From Dokdonella koreensis DS-123 (GTDB lineage: Bacteria; Pseudomonadota; Gammaproteobacteria; Xanthomonadales; Rhodanobacteraceae): a DNA stretch of 64,000 nt. Shown here piece by piece: positions 6,583 through 15,149 of the stretch (positions are counted from its first letter, which is position 1; every line of letters starts with the position of its first letter). Below the pieces are notes generated by a model. The model was given only the letters and a program-made list of their open reading frames with translations, was not told the DNA's origin and did no database searches. The DNA lies in the NCBI RefSeq assembly GCF_001632775.1, contig NZ_CP015249.1:2026686-2090685 (forward strand), written 5' to 3'. Made by a program: the position numbers and the translations under genes.

Positions 6583-9500
6583 CTACTCCCCGACCCGGCG
6601 CCAGCTGCGCCAGGCCAGGCCGAACAGGCTGAGGGCGATCAGCAACTGGGCCCATTTGTTCACAGCGGGTACCGGCAGCGGCGGCTGCGCCGGCGTCACC
6701 GTGCCGATCACCGTCGCCGGGCAGGGCGGCTGCGTTCCGGCCGGCGCGCAGGTGGCGAGGCCGCCCGGCGTGACCGTGGCGGTGTTGACGACGGTCGCCG
6801 GCGGATTCGCCGACACGGTCGCCGTGACCGTGTACACCAGCGTCGCGCCGACCGGGAACGTCGCCACCGTCTCGGCGATCGCGCCGCTGCCGCTGGCGTT
6901 CGGGCAGGCGACGCCGCCGGAGGCCGCACAGGTCCAGGCGAACGTGTCGATGCCGGCCGGGATCGGATCGTTGACCACCGCGCCGATCGCGTCGGCGTTG
7001 CCGACGTTGCTCACCGTGATCGTGTAGACCACCGTGCCGCCGGGTCGCAGGGTCGCAGAGCCCGCCGTCTTGGTGATCAGCAGCTGCGGCGTACCGGTCG
7101 GTGGCGGTACCTCGATCGAGGTGCAGTTCGCCGGCCGCGGCGTCGCCTCGCAGTCCGGCGGCGGGGTGCCGGTCTCGTAGGCGACGTTGTCGATCTGCGT
7201 CACGCCCGGCGGCACCGGATCGACGACGCGCACGACGACGGTCAGGGCCAGCGTGCCGTTCGCAGGCACCGTCAGTCCGCTCCAGCTCACCACGCCGGCG
7301 GCGAACGTGCCGCCGTTGTCCGCCGACACGAACACGGTATTGGCGTCGAGCGGATCGGTGACGCCATAGCTGGTCGCGTCGCTGCCGCCGGTATTGGTCA
7401 GCACGATCCTGTAGGTCAGTTGCTCGCCCGGGGCGGCCAGGCCGTCGCCGTTCGCGTCCTGCACCGACTTGGCGATGGTCACCGCGCCGGCGGTCGGCAC
7501 CACCACGCATTGCCCGCCCGCCGGCGGACACGGCGGCGGCGGCGTGCCGGTCTCGTAGGCGACGTTGGCGACCTGCGTGACGCCGGCCGGCAGCGGATCG
7601 GCGACCCGTACGACCACCGTCAGCACCAGCGAGCCGTTCGCCGGCACGGTGAGGCCGCTCCAGGTGACCGTGCCGCCGGCGCCGACGCCGCCGTTGTCGG
7701 CCGAGACGAACACGGTGTTCGGATCGAGCGCGTCGGTGACGCCGTAGCCGGTGGCGTCGCTGCCGCCGGTGTTGGTCAGCGTGATCGTATAGGTCAATTG
7801 CTCGCCCGATTCGGCCACGCCCGGCAGCGTGCCGCTCTCGCCGGCCAGCGCCTTGACGATCGCCACCACTGCCGGCGTCGGCGTGGTCGTGCAGTTCGGC
7901 GGCAGCGGCGTGACGTTGCAATCCGTCGGCGGGCCGATGGCCGGGTCGTAGGCGACGTTGCCGATCGCGATCACGCCGGCCGGGAGCGGATCGGCCACGC
8001 GCACCGTCACGGTCAACGTCAGGCTGCCGCCGGCCGGCACGGTGAGGCCGTTCCATTCGACGTTGCCGCCGACCTGGGTGCCGCCGTTGTCCGCGGAGAC
8101 GAAGGTGACGTTCGGATCGAGGCGGTCGGCGACGTGCTGGTCCAGCGCCGGCATCGTGCCGGTGTTGGTCAGCGTGATCGTATAGGTCAGCTGCTCGCCC
8201 GGCTCGGCCACGCCGGCCGCGCTGCCGCTTTCGCCGGTCAGCGCCTTGGCGATCGTCACCCGCGGCGTGCCGGTGCAGGTGGCCGCATCGCCGCTGGCGC
8301 TGCCGCCGAGCACGGCGACGTTGCGCAGGCCGCCGGCCGGGTTCGCGCAGTCGTCGGCGAGCGCCGGATCGGTCAGCGTGAACGTCACCGTGTAGGTGTA
8401 GGTCTCCACGCCCGCCGCGGCGATCGTCTCGCCGGTCACGATCGTGCCGCCCGTTGCCGTCAGCGTGCCCAGGGTCGTCGCCAGCGGATCGGGGCCGGCG
8501 TGCGTGACCGCACTGACCGTGTCCACCGTGGCACCGGCGAAGGTGAACGCGTCCGACAGGTCGTAGCTGCCGGCGGCGGCGCCGGTGTTGCTGATCGCCA
8601 CCGTGTAGGTGATTGCGTACTGGTTCGCCGCGCCGGCCGGTGCCGGACCGGTCGCGGTCTTGGTCACCGCGATGTCCGGCACGTCGCTGCAGGTGCCGAC
8701 CTGGCCGCTGGCGCTGCCGCCGAGCTCGGCCTGGTTCTTCAATCCGCCGTCGGTCGCGCACGTGCCGACCGCGTTCACGTCGTCGATCGTGAACGTCACC
8801 GTGTAGGTGTAGCTCTCGCTCGCGCCCGCGGCGATCGTCTCGCCGGTCACGATCGTGCCGCCGGTCGCCGTCAGCGTGCCCAGGGGCGTCGCCAGCGGAT
8901 CGCTGCCACCGTGCTGCACGGCGCCGACCGAGACGACCGTGACGCCGCCGAAGGTGAACGTGTCGGCGAGATCGTAGGTGCCCGGCAGGCTGCCGTCGTT
9001 CTGCACGTTGACCCGATAGGTCAGGCGGTACTCGTCCGGGTTGCCGGTCGGCACCGGACCGCTGGCGCTCTTGCCGATGTTCACCGCCGGCGCGCCGGTG
9101 CAGGTGGTCGACTGCCCGCCCAGCGAGCCGCCGAGTTCGGCCCGATTGCGCAGGCCGCGGGACGGATCGGCACAGTCCTGCGCTGCCGCCGCATCGGTCA
9201 CGGTGTAGGTGACCGTGTAGGTCCAGGTCTCCGTGCCGTCGGCCGAGATCGACTCGCCGCTGACGATCGTGCCGCCGGCCGGCGCGGTGAACGCACCGAG
9301 CGTGCCGTCCTGCGTGTCGGTCGACGAGGTGTACGCCGGCGCGCTGATCGCGTCGACCGTGGCGCCGTTGAACGTCAGCGCGTCGGTCAGATCATAGGCG
9401 CCCGGCAGCGTGCCGGTGTTGGCCACCTCGGCCGTGTAGGTCAGCGCGAACTGGTTCGGCATGCCGGTCGGTACCGGTGCGGCCGCGGTCTTGACGATGC

Positions 9501-12468
9501 TGACGCTCGGCGCGCCGGTGCAGGTGTCGGCCGCCGGGGGGCCGGCGGACGCGCCCCCGAGCAGCGCATGGTTGCGCAGGCCGCCGGACGGCGATATGCA
9601 ATCCGCCGCGAGGTCGGCGTCGTCCACCGTGTAGGTCACGGTGTAGGTCCAGGTCTCCGAACCCTGTGCACCGATGCGCTCGCCGGTCACGATCGAGCCG
9701 CCGGCCGGAGGCGTGAACACGCCGGGCACGCCGTCCTGCACCTCGCCGCTCGACGAGGCATGGACCGGCGTCGTCACTGCGGTGACCGCGGCGCCGTTGA
9801 ACGTCAGCGTATCGGCCAGATCGTAGGCGCCGACGCTGCCGCCCGCGTTGTGCACGGTGACCACGTAGGTCAGCGCGTACTGGTTCGGCACGCCGGTCGG
9901 CGCCGGCATGCCGGCCGACTTGACGATGGACACCTGCGGCGCGGTCGGCACGACGACGCACTGCCCGCCGGCCGGAGGACACGGCGGCGGCGTGGTGCCG
10001 GTCTCGTAGGCGACGTTGCCGATCTGCGTCACGCCGGCCGGGATCGGATCGACCACCTGCACGACCACGGTCAGGGTCAGCGTGCCGTTCGCCGGCACGG
10101 TCAGGCCGCTCCAGGTCACCGCGCCGCCGGCGGCCGCGCCGCCGTTGTCGGCGGACACGAACGTGACGTTCGGGTCCAGCGTGTCCGTCACGCCGTAGTT
10201 CAGTGCCGGCGTGCCACCGCTGTTGGTCAGCGTGATCGTGTAGGTCAGCTGCTCGCCCGCTTCGGCCTGGCCGGACAGGCTGCCACTCTCCCCACTCAGG
10301 GTCTTGGCCAGCGTGACGTTCGCCGGCGTGAGCACCGGTGTCGCTTCCTCGCAATCGTTCGGCGCGATCGCGCAGTCGACTTCGCCCGGAATGGCGACGG
10401 TATTGGTGATCGAGGCGCCGGTGGGCGTCGCGCCCACCTGGACCGTGAAGCTCAGGTCAGCGCTGGCGCCGGCCGCGACGTTGAACGTCGAGGTATTGCC
10501 GCACGAGGATCCGGCTGTGGCGGCGGCGCAGGTGAAGCTGTCGCCACTCACGTGGGTGGTCTCGGCCGGTACGGTTTCGACCACGTCGCCGGCGAACAGG
10601 GTTGCCACGGCGCCGCCCGAGTTGGTGACCGTCAGGGTATAGGTCAGCGTGTCGCCGGCCGACACGGCGGTCGGCGGCACATACGGCGCGCCATTCACGG
10701 CGGTCAGGGTCTTTGCGACCGACAGTGCGGGATCCGACCGCGCCGGGAAGGCGCAGGAGGCGAGATCGCGGGACGCGTTCGCCGTGGTGTTGGACAGATG
10801 GACGATGACGCCCGTTGCCGGATCGTATTGGTAGTAGGCGCTCGGCGAGGGCGCGTTGTTGGCGAGAATCAGCGTGCCGTCCTCGGCGAACGCGATGCCG
10901 GCCCAGCCGATCGTGCTCGGCGAACCGCCGAGCAGCGGGCGTGTCTGGCGCACGGCCGGGAACGGCGAGCTGCCGCTCAGGTCGAGGTGGTAGAGATCCT
11001 GTCCGACCGCCAGCCAGGCCCTGTCGCTGCCGTCGAATGCGATGTCCCCGGAGCTGAAGTCGGTCGGCGCATGGTCGTAGTTCATCACACCGATCGAGGT
11101 CACGGTGTAGCCGAAGGCCGAGGATGACTCCACTTCCCACACTTCCGGATTCGACCCGCCACCCAGCAGGTAGCCGGTGCCGCTCGCGTTGAATCCACCA
11201 CGCGGGAAATCGGGCGAAACGAAGGGACCGAATGCTACGTACCAGCCGCCGTTGGCGGAGTCGTAGGCCCACAGAGTGGATGCGGTACCGCTCGACCGCT
11301 GGATCATCAGCAGCCGGTTGCGCAGCGGATCGAGCATGAGTGCGTTGAGGTTGCCGGATACCGTGGCCGGAAGCAGCGGCAGGAGCGCGTCGGACGTGCC
11401 TGGCGGCGTGTAGCCGTAGATGTCGACGCCGTTGACGAGGCTGAAGACCTGCGTCGGGTCGCCAGCCGCCGGACAGAATGCCGGCGGCGGGGTGCCAGAA
11501 ACCCACGAAACCGCGGCGGAGTCGGTGGTACGGAACGTGCTCGGAGCGACGATCATCAGGGTCTGGGCGTGGCTGTCGGCGGTGGCGACACCGCCCGCAG
11601 TCTCCGGAACGGAGACGATGTTTCCGGAGACGCTCGATCCCGCAGCAGAGACCGTGACGGTTGCCGACCCCGCCGCGGTGACCCCGGTGAGATCGATGTA
11701 GATCTCATCCCCGTCGGTGACCGCCGAGGTGTCGATCGCCGTGCCGCTGGCATCGGTCAGCGTGTAGCCGCCCGTCACCGAAACACTGGCAATCGGCTGG
11801 TTGGTGCTGACCGTGAACGGGCCGACCAAGGTGCCTGCGACCTGCGTGCCACCCGGCGCAACGATCGCGGCCGTACTCTGAAGCTCAGCAAGGGTCATGC
11901 CGCTGCTGGCGTTCGCCCCGTTGACGAGGTACCAGTAGGCCGTCTCCGAGTCCGGCGTCTCCCAGTTCCAGGCAGCGTCGAAGTCCAGGTCGGTGTAACG
12001 CCAGATCGCGTACTGAGCCGCCTCGATGGCGTCACTCGCCGAGATCCCCGGAACACCGGCAGCGGTACCGAAGTCGGACAGGCTCAGGTGGGGATAGCTG
12101 TGCGCCAACACCCAGAGCACCTTTGCCTGGATCGTGGCACTGGTGAAGTAGTTGCTGCCCAGGTACGACGGCGGCGCTTCGAGCGTCGCAATCCGAAAGG
12201 TCCCTACGGGGATGTCGTGCTCGACACAGTAGCTCCAGTACTCTGGAGTGCCGAGATTGCCGATGTCAGGCGGCGTGTTGGCGAAGATGCCTACCAAGGC
12301 GGTCCCGCCGTAGCCCTGCATCTTGTTTGCAACATAGACCGATTCGCCCACGACGGGCTCGGCGGAAGCCGTGCTCAACGACAACAACGGTGCGACCGCC
12401 ATCGTCACTGCGACCCAAGCGGCAGCCGAGGCCAGCCGCTTACGCCAACGCAATACAGCAGTGTTCAT
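6583..12468 (-). CDS. Giant surface protein: thioester domain, propeller-like region, ten DUF11 repeats, IPTL-CTERM
   Basis: A 1961-residue exported protein. Residues 1-36 are a signal peptide (ends STASA). Residues about 55-165 resemble the Cys-Gln thioester (TQXA/TED) domain: YWSYCVEHD supplies Cys81 and EAAQYAIWRYTD supplies Gln152, the pair that forms an internal thioester in Gram-positive adhesins. Residues about 343-575 look like a DUF6923-type beta-propeller region (repeated Gly/Asn-rich strands, LMLDPLRNRLLMI, LYHLDLSG). Residues about 583-1920 hold ten DUF11-type Ig-like repeats in two flavours (GEQLTYTITLTN with VTFVSADNGG, and a PTG-x-PNQ type). The last 29 residues (VPAVNKWAQLL, hydrophobic helix, RSWRR) are an IPTL-CTERM-like sorting tail. 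The ATG at 12468 has AAGGGG nine bases upstream, better spaced than the ATG at 12477. It is likely a long stalk displaying a reactive adhesive tip; ligand unknown. Confidence 0.85.
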   Translation of the reverse strand: MNTAVLRWRKRLASAAAWVAVTMAVAPLLSLSTASAEPVVGESVYVANKMQGYGGTALVGIFANTPPDIGNLGTPEYWSYCVEHDIPVGTFRIATLEAPPSYLGSNYFTSATIQAKVLWVLAHSYPHLSLSDFGTAAGVPGISASDAIEAAQYAIWRYTDLDFDAAWNWETPDSETAYWYLVNGANASSGMTLAELQSTAAIVAPGGTQVAGTLVGPFTVSTNQPIASVSVTGGYTLTDASGTAIDTSAVTDGDEIYIDLTGVTAAGSATVTVSAAGSSVSGNIVSVPETAGGVATADSHAQTLMIVAPSTFRTTDSAAVSWVSGTPPPAFCPAAGDPTQVFSLVNGVDIYGYTPPGTSDALLPLLPATVSGNLNALMLDPLRNRLLMIQRSSGTASTLWAYDSANGGWYVAFGPFVSPDFPRGGFNASGTGYLLGGGSNPEVWEVESSSAFGYTVTSIGVMNYDHAPTDFSSGDIAFDGSDRAWLAVGQDLYHLDLSGSSPFPAVRQTRPLLGGSPSTIGWAGIAFAEDGTLILANNAPSPSAYYQYDPATGVIVHLSNTTANASRDLASCAFPARSDPALSVAKTLTAVNGAPYVPPTAVSAGDTLTYTLTVTNSGGAVATLFAGDVVETVPAETTHVSGDSFTCAAATAGSSCGNTSTFNVAAGASADLSFTVQVGATPTGASITNTVAIPGEVDCAIAPNDCEEATPVLTPANVTLAKTLSGESGSLSGQAEAGEQLTYTITLTNSGGTPALNYGVTDTLDPNVTFVSADNGGAAAGGAVTWSGLTVPANGTLTLTVVVQVVDPIPAGVTQIGNVAYETGTTPPPCPPAGGQCVVVPTAPQVSIVKSAGMPAPTGVPNQYALTYVVTVHNAGGSVGAYDLADTLTFNGAAVTAVTTPVHASSSGEVQDGVPGVFTPPAGGSIVTGERIGAQGSETWTYTVTYTVDDADLAADCISPSGGLRNHALLGGASAGPPAADTCTGAPSVSIVKTAAAPVPTGMPNQFALTYTAEVANTGTLPGAYDLTDALTFNGATVDAISAPAYTSSTDTQDGTLGAFTAPAGGTIVSGESISADGTETWTYTVTYTVTDAAAAQDCADPSRGLRNRAELGGSLGGQSTTCTGAPAVNIGKSASGPVPTGNPDEYRLTYRVNVQNDGSLPGTYDLADTFTFGGVTVVSVGAVQHGGSDPLATPLGTLTATGGTIVTGETIAAGASESYTYTVTFTIDDVNAVGTCATDGGLKNQAELGGSASGQVGTCSDVPDIAVTKTATGPAPAGAANQYAITYTVAISNTGAAAGSYDLSDAFTFAGATVDTVSAVTHAGPDPLATTLGTLTATGGTIVTGETIAAAGVETYTYTVTFTLTDPALADDCANPAGGLRNVAVLGGSASGDAATCTGTPRVTIAKALTGESGSAAGVAEPGEQLTYTITLTNTGTMPALDQHVADRLDPNVTFVSADNGGTQVGGNVEWNGLTVPAGGSLTLTVTVRVADPLPAGVIAIGNVAYDPAIGPPTDCNVTPLPPNCTTTPTPAVVAIVKALAGESGTLPGVAESGEQLTYTITLTNTGGSDATGYGVTDALDPNTVFVSADNGGVGAGGTVTWSGLTVPANGSLVLTVVVRVADPLPAGVTQVANVAYETGTPPPPCPPAGGQCVVVPTAGAVTIAKSVQDANGDGLAAPGEQLTYRIVLTNTGGSDATSYGVTDPLDANTVFVSADNGGTFAAGVVSWSGLTVPANGTLALTVVVRVVDPVPPGVTQIDNVAYETGTPPPDCEATPRPANCTSIEVPPPTGTPQLLITKTAGSATLRPGGTVVYTITVSNVGNADAIGAVVNDPIPAGIDTFAWTCAASGGVACPNASGSGAIAETVATFPVGATLVYTVTATVSANPPATVVNTATVTPGGLATCAPAGTQPPCPATVIGTVTPAQPPLPVPAVNKWAQLLIALSLFGLAWRSWRRVGE

Positions 12469-12567
12469 AGCGATCATCCCCTTAGATGTGTAGCAAGCAG
12501 AAAGACAGAAACGGGGTCGGAGTGCCTTGCCCGTGTAGAAGCCGCGTGAGCAGCGCAACCGCATGCG

Positions 12568-12586
12568 TTTGCATGGCTCATGCAAA
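12568..12586 (-). promoter_or_regulatory. Inverted repeat upstream of the giant surface protein gene
   Basis: TTTGCATG-N3-CATGCAAA, a perfect 8-bp inverted repeat with a 3-base spacer, lies about 100 bp upstream of the start at 12468. Its size and place suit a dimeric regulator's operator. No regulator gene is adjacent, so the link is an inference. Confidence 0.4.
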
Positions 12587-12981
12587 GGTCCGGCGCAAAA
12601 AAATGTCACGACGCCATCACCGCCTGTCCGGCAGACGTTGACGAACGACGCATCGATCGAAAGGTCAAAGAGGCACCGCTCGTGCCTGCTCCTCGCTGGC
12701 TTCCCTATCTCGCAAAAGAGCGATGAATCCGGACATGGCCCTCAAGCGCGCCTTCCCTTCGAGACCCGCGTCCCCAGAGGGCGACGCCGACCACGCGTTG
12801 ACGGGGTGGTGGACGCCTCGACAGGGGGCGGTCAGGGCGTTCCATCATCCAGAAACAGCGACTTATCCGGGGCGTTTTCCGGCAGATCCCGGCCGTCCCT
12901 CAAGCAGACTGAAGTCGATTCTTTCCGCACGTGCCCTAGTGAGCAGCCGCGCGCGAACGGATGCGGCGATGTTGCGCGTGT
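12587..12981. other. Intergenic, no gene recognised
   Basis: About 400 bp between the upstream region of the giant gene and the antitoxin remnant. Weak frames on the plus strand are Arg/Pro-rich and lack support. I see no RNA gene or repeat here. Confidence 0.5.
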
Positions 12982-13260
12982 TCACGCCAGGCTATCGAGG
13001 TAAGGACGCATCACGCGGGTCACGCGATCGATCTTCGCGTAGTGCCAGATCTCGTCGCGGGTCGTGCGCCGGCCATTCCACGCCTCGTGCAGCGCTTCGA
13101 TGGCGACGTCGAGGCCGATCTCGTTGCGGAACTTGAGCAGTCGGCCACCGTCTTGGCGACGTGGGTGGCGCGCACCGTCACGCCATCGATGACGTGGGCC
13201 TCGACGCCTTCGGTCAGCGCCGGACCGGAGAAGCGCAGGAGGCGCAGGGACGGATAGTCG
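12982..13260 (-). pseudogene. Remnant of an AbiEi-family antitoxin gene
   Basis: Reading the minus strand, DYPSLRLLRFSGPALTEGVE and HVAKTVADC in one frame, then KFRNEIGLDVAIEALHEA and TRDEIWHYAKIDRVTRVMRP in another, reproduce the C-terminal half of AbiEi-type (type IV toxin-antitoxin) antitoxins, ending in TGA at 12982-12984. The two parts are out of frame by a loss at about 13140 (TVADC-CS where TVADC-[LF]KFRN is expected). An in-frame TAG precedes the first part and the N-terminal winged-helix half is not visible. No AbiEii toxin gene is adjacent. This is a decayed fragment of a mobile defence or addiction module. Confidence 0.75.
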
Positions 13261-13409
13261 AGCTACGGCCGCGAAGGCCAGCGGCCGTGCCGGTGCGTCA
13301 CGTCGAATCTGTTGCCGATATCAAGCAGGCGATGCCGCTTCGCTCGCCGACCCGCCAGGGTGGCACGCCCTGACGGACACGGGCGCACAGGAGGCCAGCT
13401 CCCGATGAA

Positions 13410-14408
13410 TCAGTGCGCGCCGCGCGAGAGGACGATCTCGCCGTCGGCGGTCTCCTGCGCGATCAGGCCCCAGCCGGCCCCGAGGGCGGCCAGCACGGCG
13501 TCGGCGTCACCGGCGTGGAACACGCCGCTGATGCGCTCGGCACCGATGGCGGGATCGGCCAGGCGCAGCTTGACGGTGGAATAGCGGTTGAGCTCGGCCA
13601 GCACCTCGTCCAGGCGGCGGTTGGCGTAGACCAGCTCGCCGCGGGTCCAGCTGTCGGCGGCGTCGAGGTCGGCGGGCTCGACGGCTTGCAGCGGGCCCTC
13701 GGGGCCGTAGTCCAGTTGCTGTCCGGGGGACAGCGGCGTCTCGCCGGGGCCGGCGTCGGCCAGGCGGACGCCGACGGCGCCTTCCAGCACGGCCACGCGC
13801 ACCTGGCCGGCGGCGTGCGCCACCTGGAAGCGCGTGCCGATGTCGCGCAGGCGGCCGCGGCCGGCGTGCACCTCGAACGGGCGGGTGTCGGCGGCGACGG
13901 TGATGTCCACGCGGCCGCGCTCCACGTGCAGCACGCGGTGGGCGCCGGCGATCTCGGCGCGGATGGCGGAGTCGGTGTCCAGCAGCACGCGACTGCCGTC
14001 GGCCAGCGTCACCACCTGCTGCTGGCCGATGGGGGTGGCGTAGTGCGCGATGGCCGGGCTGCGCAGCTCGTGCAGCCAGCCGGCCAGGCCGGCCACCAGC
14101 ACCAGCGCGGCGGCGGCGGCCAGCGACAGGCCATTGCGCCAGTGCCGCTGCCGCGCGTGCACGGCGGCGCGGCGGGCGGGGCGCGCGGCGTCGGCGATGG
14201 CGGGGTCCTCGCGCAGGCCGGCGGCCTGGGCGTGCAGCGTGGCCAGGTCCAGCCAGGCGTCGATGTGGGCGGGGTCGGCGGCGCACCAGCGCTCGAACGC
14301 CTCGCGGTCTTCGGCCGTGCAGTCGGGCGCCTGCAGCCGGGCCTGCCAGTCGGCGGCGCGGTGCACGAGGAGGGACGGCAGGGCGCTAGGGGTGACGGAT
14401 GGGGTCAT
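13410..14408 (-). CDS. FecR family anti-sigma / sigma-regulator protein
   Basis: A 332-residue inner-membrane regulator of the FecR family that relays the TonB receptor's signal to the ECF sigma factor. Residues about 15-60 form the cytoplasmic N-terminal domain (AADWQARL, FERWCAADPAHIDAW). One membrane helix lies around residues 93-112 (LSLAAAAALVLVAGLAGWL). The periplasmic FecR core follows (VTLADGSRVLLDTDSAI, RDIGTRFQV), then a C-terminal STN-like domain (SGVFHAGDADAVLAAL). Its ATG overlaps the sigma-factor stop (ATGA at 14405-14408), so the two are translationally coupled. It is full length for the family. Signal specificity depends on the partner receptor. Confidence 0.92.
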   Translation of the reverse strand: MTPSVTPSALPSLLVHRAADWQARLQAPDCTAEDREAFERWCAADPAHIDAWLDLATLHAQAAGLREDPAIADAARPARRAAVHARQRHWRNGLSLAAAAALVLVAGLAGWLHELRSPAIAHYATPIGQQQVVTLADGSRVLLDTDSAIRAEIAGAHRVLHVERGRVDITVAADTRPFEVHAGRGRLRDIGTRFQVAHAAGQVRVAVLEGAVGVRLADAGPGETPLSPGQQLDYGPEGPLQAVEPADLDAADSWTRGELVYANRRLDEVLAELNRYSTVKLRLADPAIGAERISGVFHAGDADAVLAALGAGWGLIAQETADGEIVLSRGAH

Positions 14409-14962
14409 GGCGTGCCTCGCGAGGCGAGCAGACGATCGACCTTGCCGCGCAGCTCGCGCAGGGCGCGCGAGATGTGCTTTTCCACGGCCTTCACGGAGAT
14501 TCCGCAGCGGGCGGCGATGGCGGGGTAGCTCAGCGCGTCGACGCGGTTGAGCAGGTACACCTCGCGGCAGCGTGGCGGGAGTTCCAGGATGGCTTGGCGG
14601 GCGAGCATGAGGTGCTGCTGGTCGGTGGCGAGGTGTTCGGGTGAAGGCTCGGGAGAGGCGTGGGTGGACAGGTCGTCGTCGGTGTCGAACAGCGGGGTTT
14701 CGCGGGTGGCGGCCTGGCGCTGCCGGTCACGGTGCAGGTTGAGGACGATCCGGTAGGCCAGGGGTGTCCATTCGTCGGGTGGCGTGGTGTCGCGGTAGCG
14801 CAGCAGGCGCAGGAACCCCTCCTGCACCAGGTCCTTGGCGTCTTCGCTGCCGACGCCGAGATTGACCAGAAAGCGCTGCAACGGGCCGCGGCGCTCGTCC
14901 ACGAAGCGGTCGAACGGCACCCGGGAAGCGGCGCCGACTGGCGTGGAAGGCTCGCGACTCAT
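14405..14962 (-). CDS. RNA polymerase ECF sigma factor, FecI-like
   Basis: A 185-residue sigma-70 family protein of the ECF (FecI-like) class. Region 2 is seen at about residues 20-75 (FDRFVDERRGPLQRFLVNL, DAKDLVQEGFLRLLRY), and region 4 at about 125-175 (LPPRCREVYLLNRVDALSY, IAARCGISVKAVEKHISRA) with its DNA-binding helix-turn-helix. The ATG at 14962 is preferred over an in-frame ATG 57 bp upstream, because it starts just ahead of the conserved region. It probably directs transcription of the TonB receptor gene next to it, under control of the FecR protein encoded downstream. Confidence 0.92.
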   Translation of the reverse strand: MSREPSTPVGAASRVPFDRFVDERRGPLQRFLVNLGVGSEDAKDLVQEGFLRLLRYRDTTPPDEWTPLAYRIVLNLHRDRQRQAATRETPLFDTDDDLSTHASPEPSPEHLATDQQHLMLARQAILELPPRCREVYLLNRVDALSYPAIAARCGISVKAVEKHISRALRELRGKVDRLLASRGTP

Positions 14963-15149
14963 CCGCCCATCATAGGGCGAGGTTTCGGGTCTGCGCAGTG
15001 TGGGACATGCGTGCAGCACGGTTCACCGGACGGCGTGGCCGATCGCCACCTGCCCACTCCAACGCAATCGGCGGCGGCCCCCCTACCTCGGTGCCGCGCG
15101 AAGGCCGGCGGCGGGGCGGGCCGCGCCCGCGGGGCGGGCGCCGGGACGG

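Noticed and set aside
6583-10720. Non-coding tandem repeats
   Set aside because: The periodic similarity is fully explained by DUF11-type domains in one continuous reading frame.
7420-11127. A 1235-residue open frame on the plus strand opposite the giant adhesin gene
   Set aside because: It mirrors the repeats of the real minus-strand gene, has Arg/His/Gly-biased composition, and has no domain or ribosome-binding site. Long antisense frames are expected in high-GC repeats.
12563-13136. Hypothetical plus-strand genes upstream of the antitoxin remnant
   Set aside because: The frames lack ribosome-binding sites, have skewed composition and overlap the recognisable minus-strand remnant.
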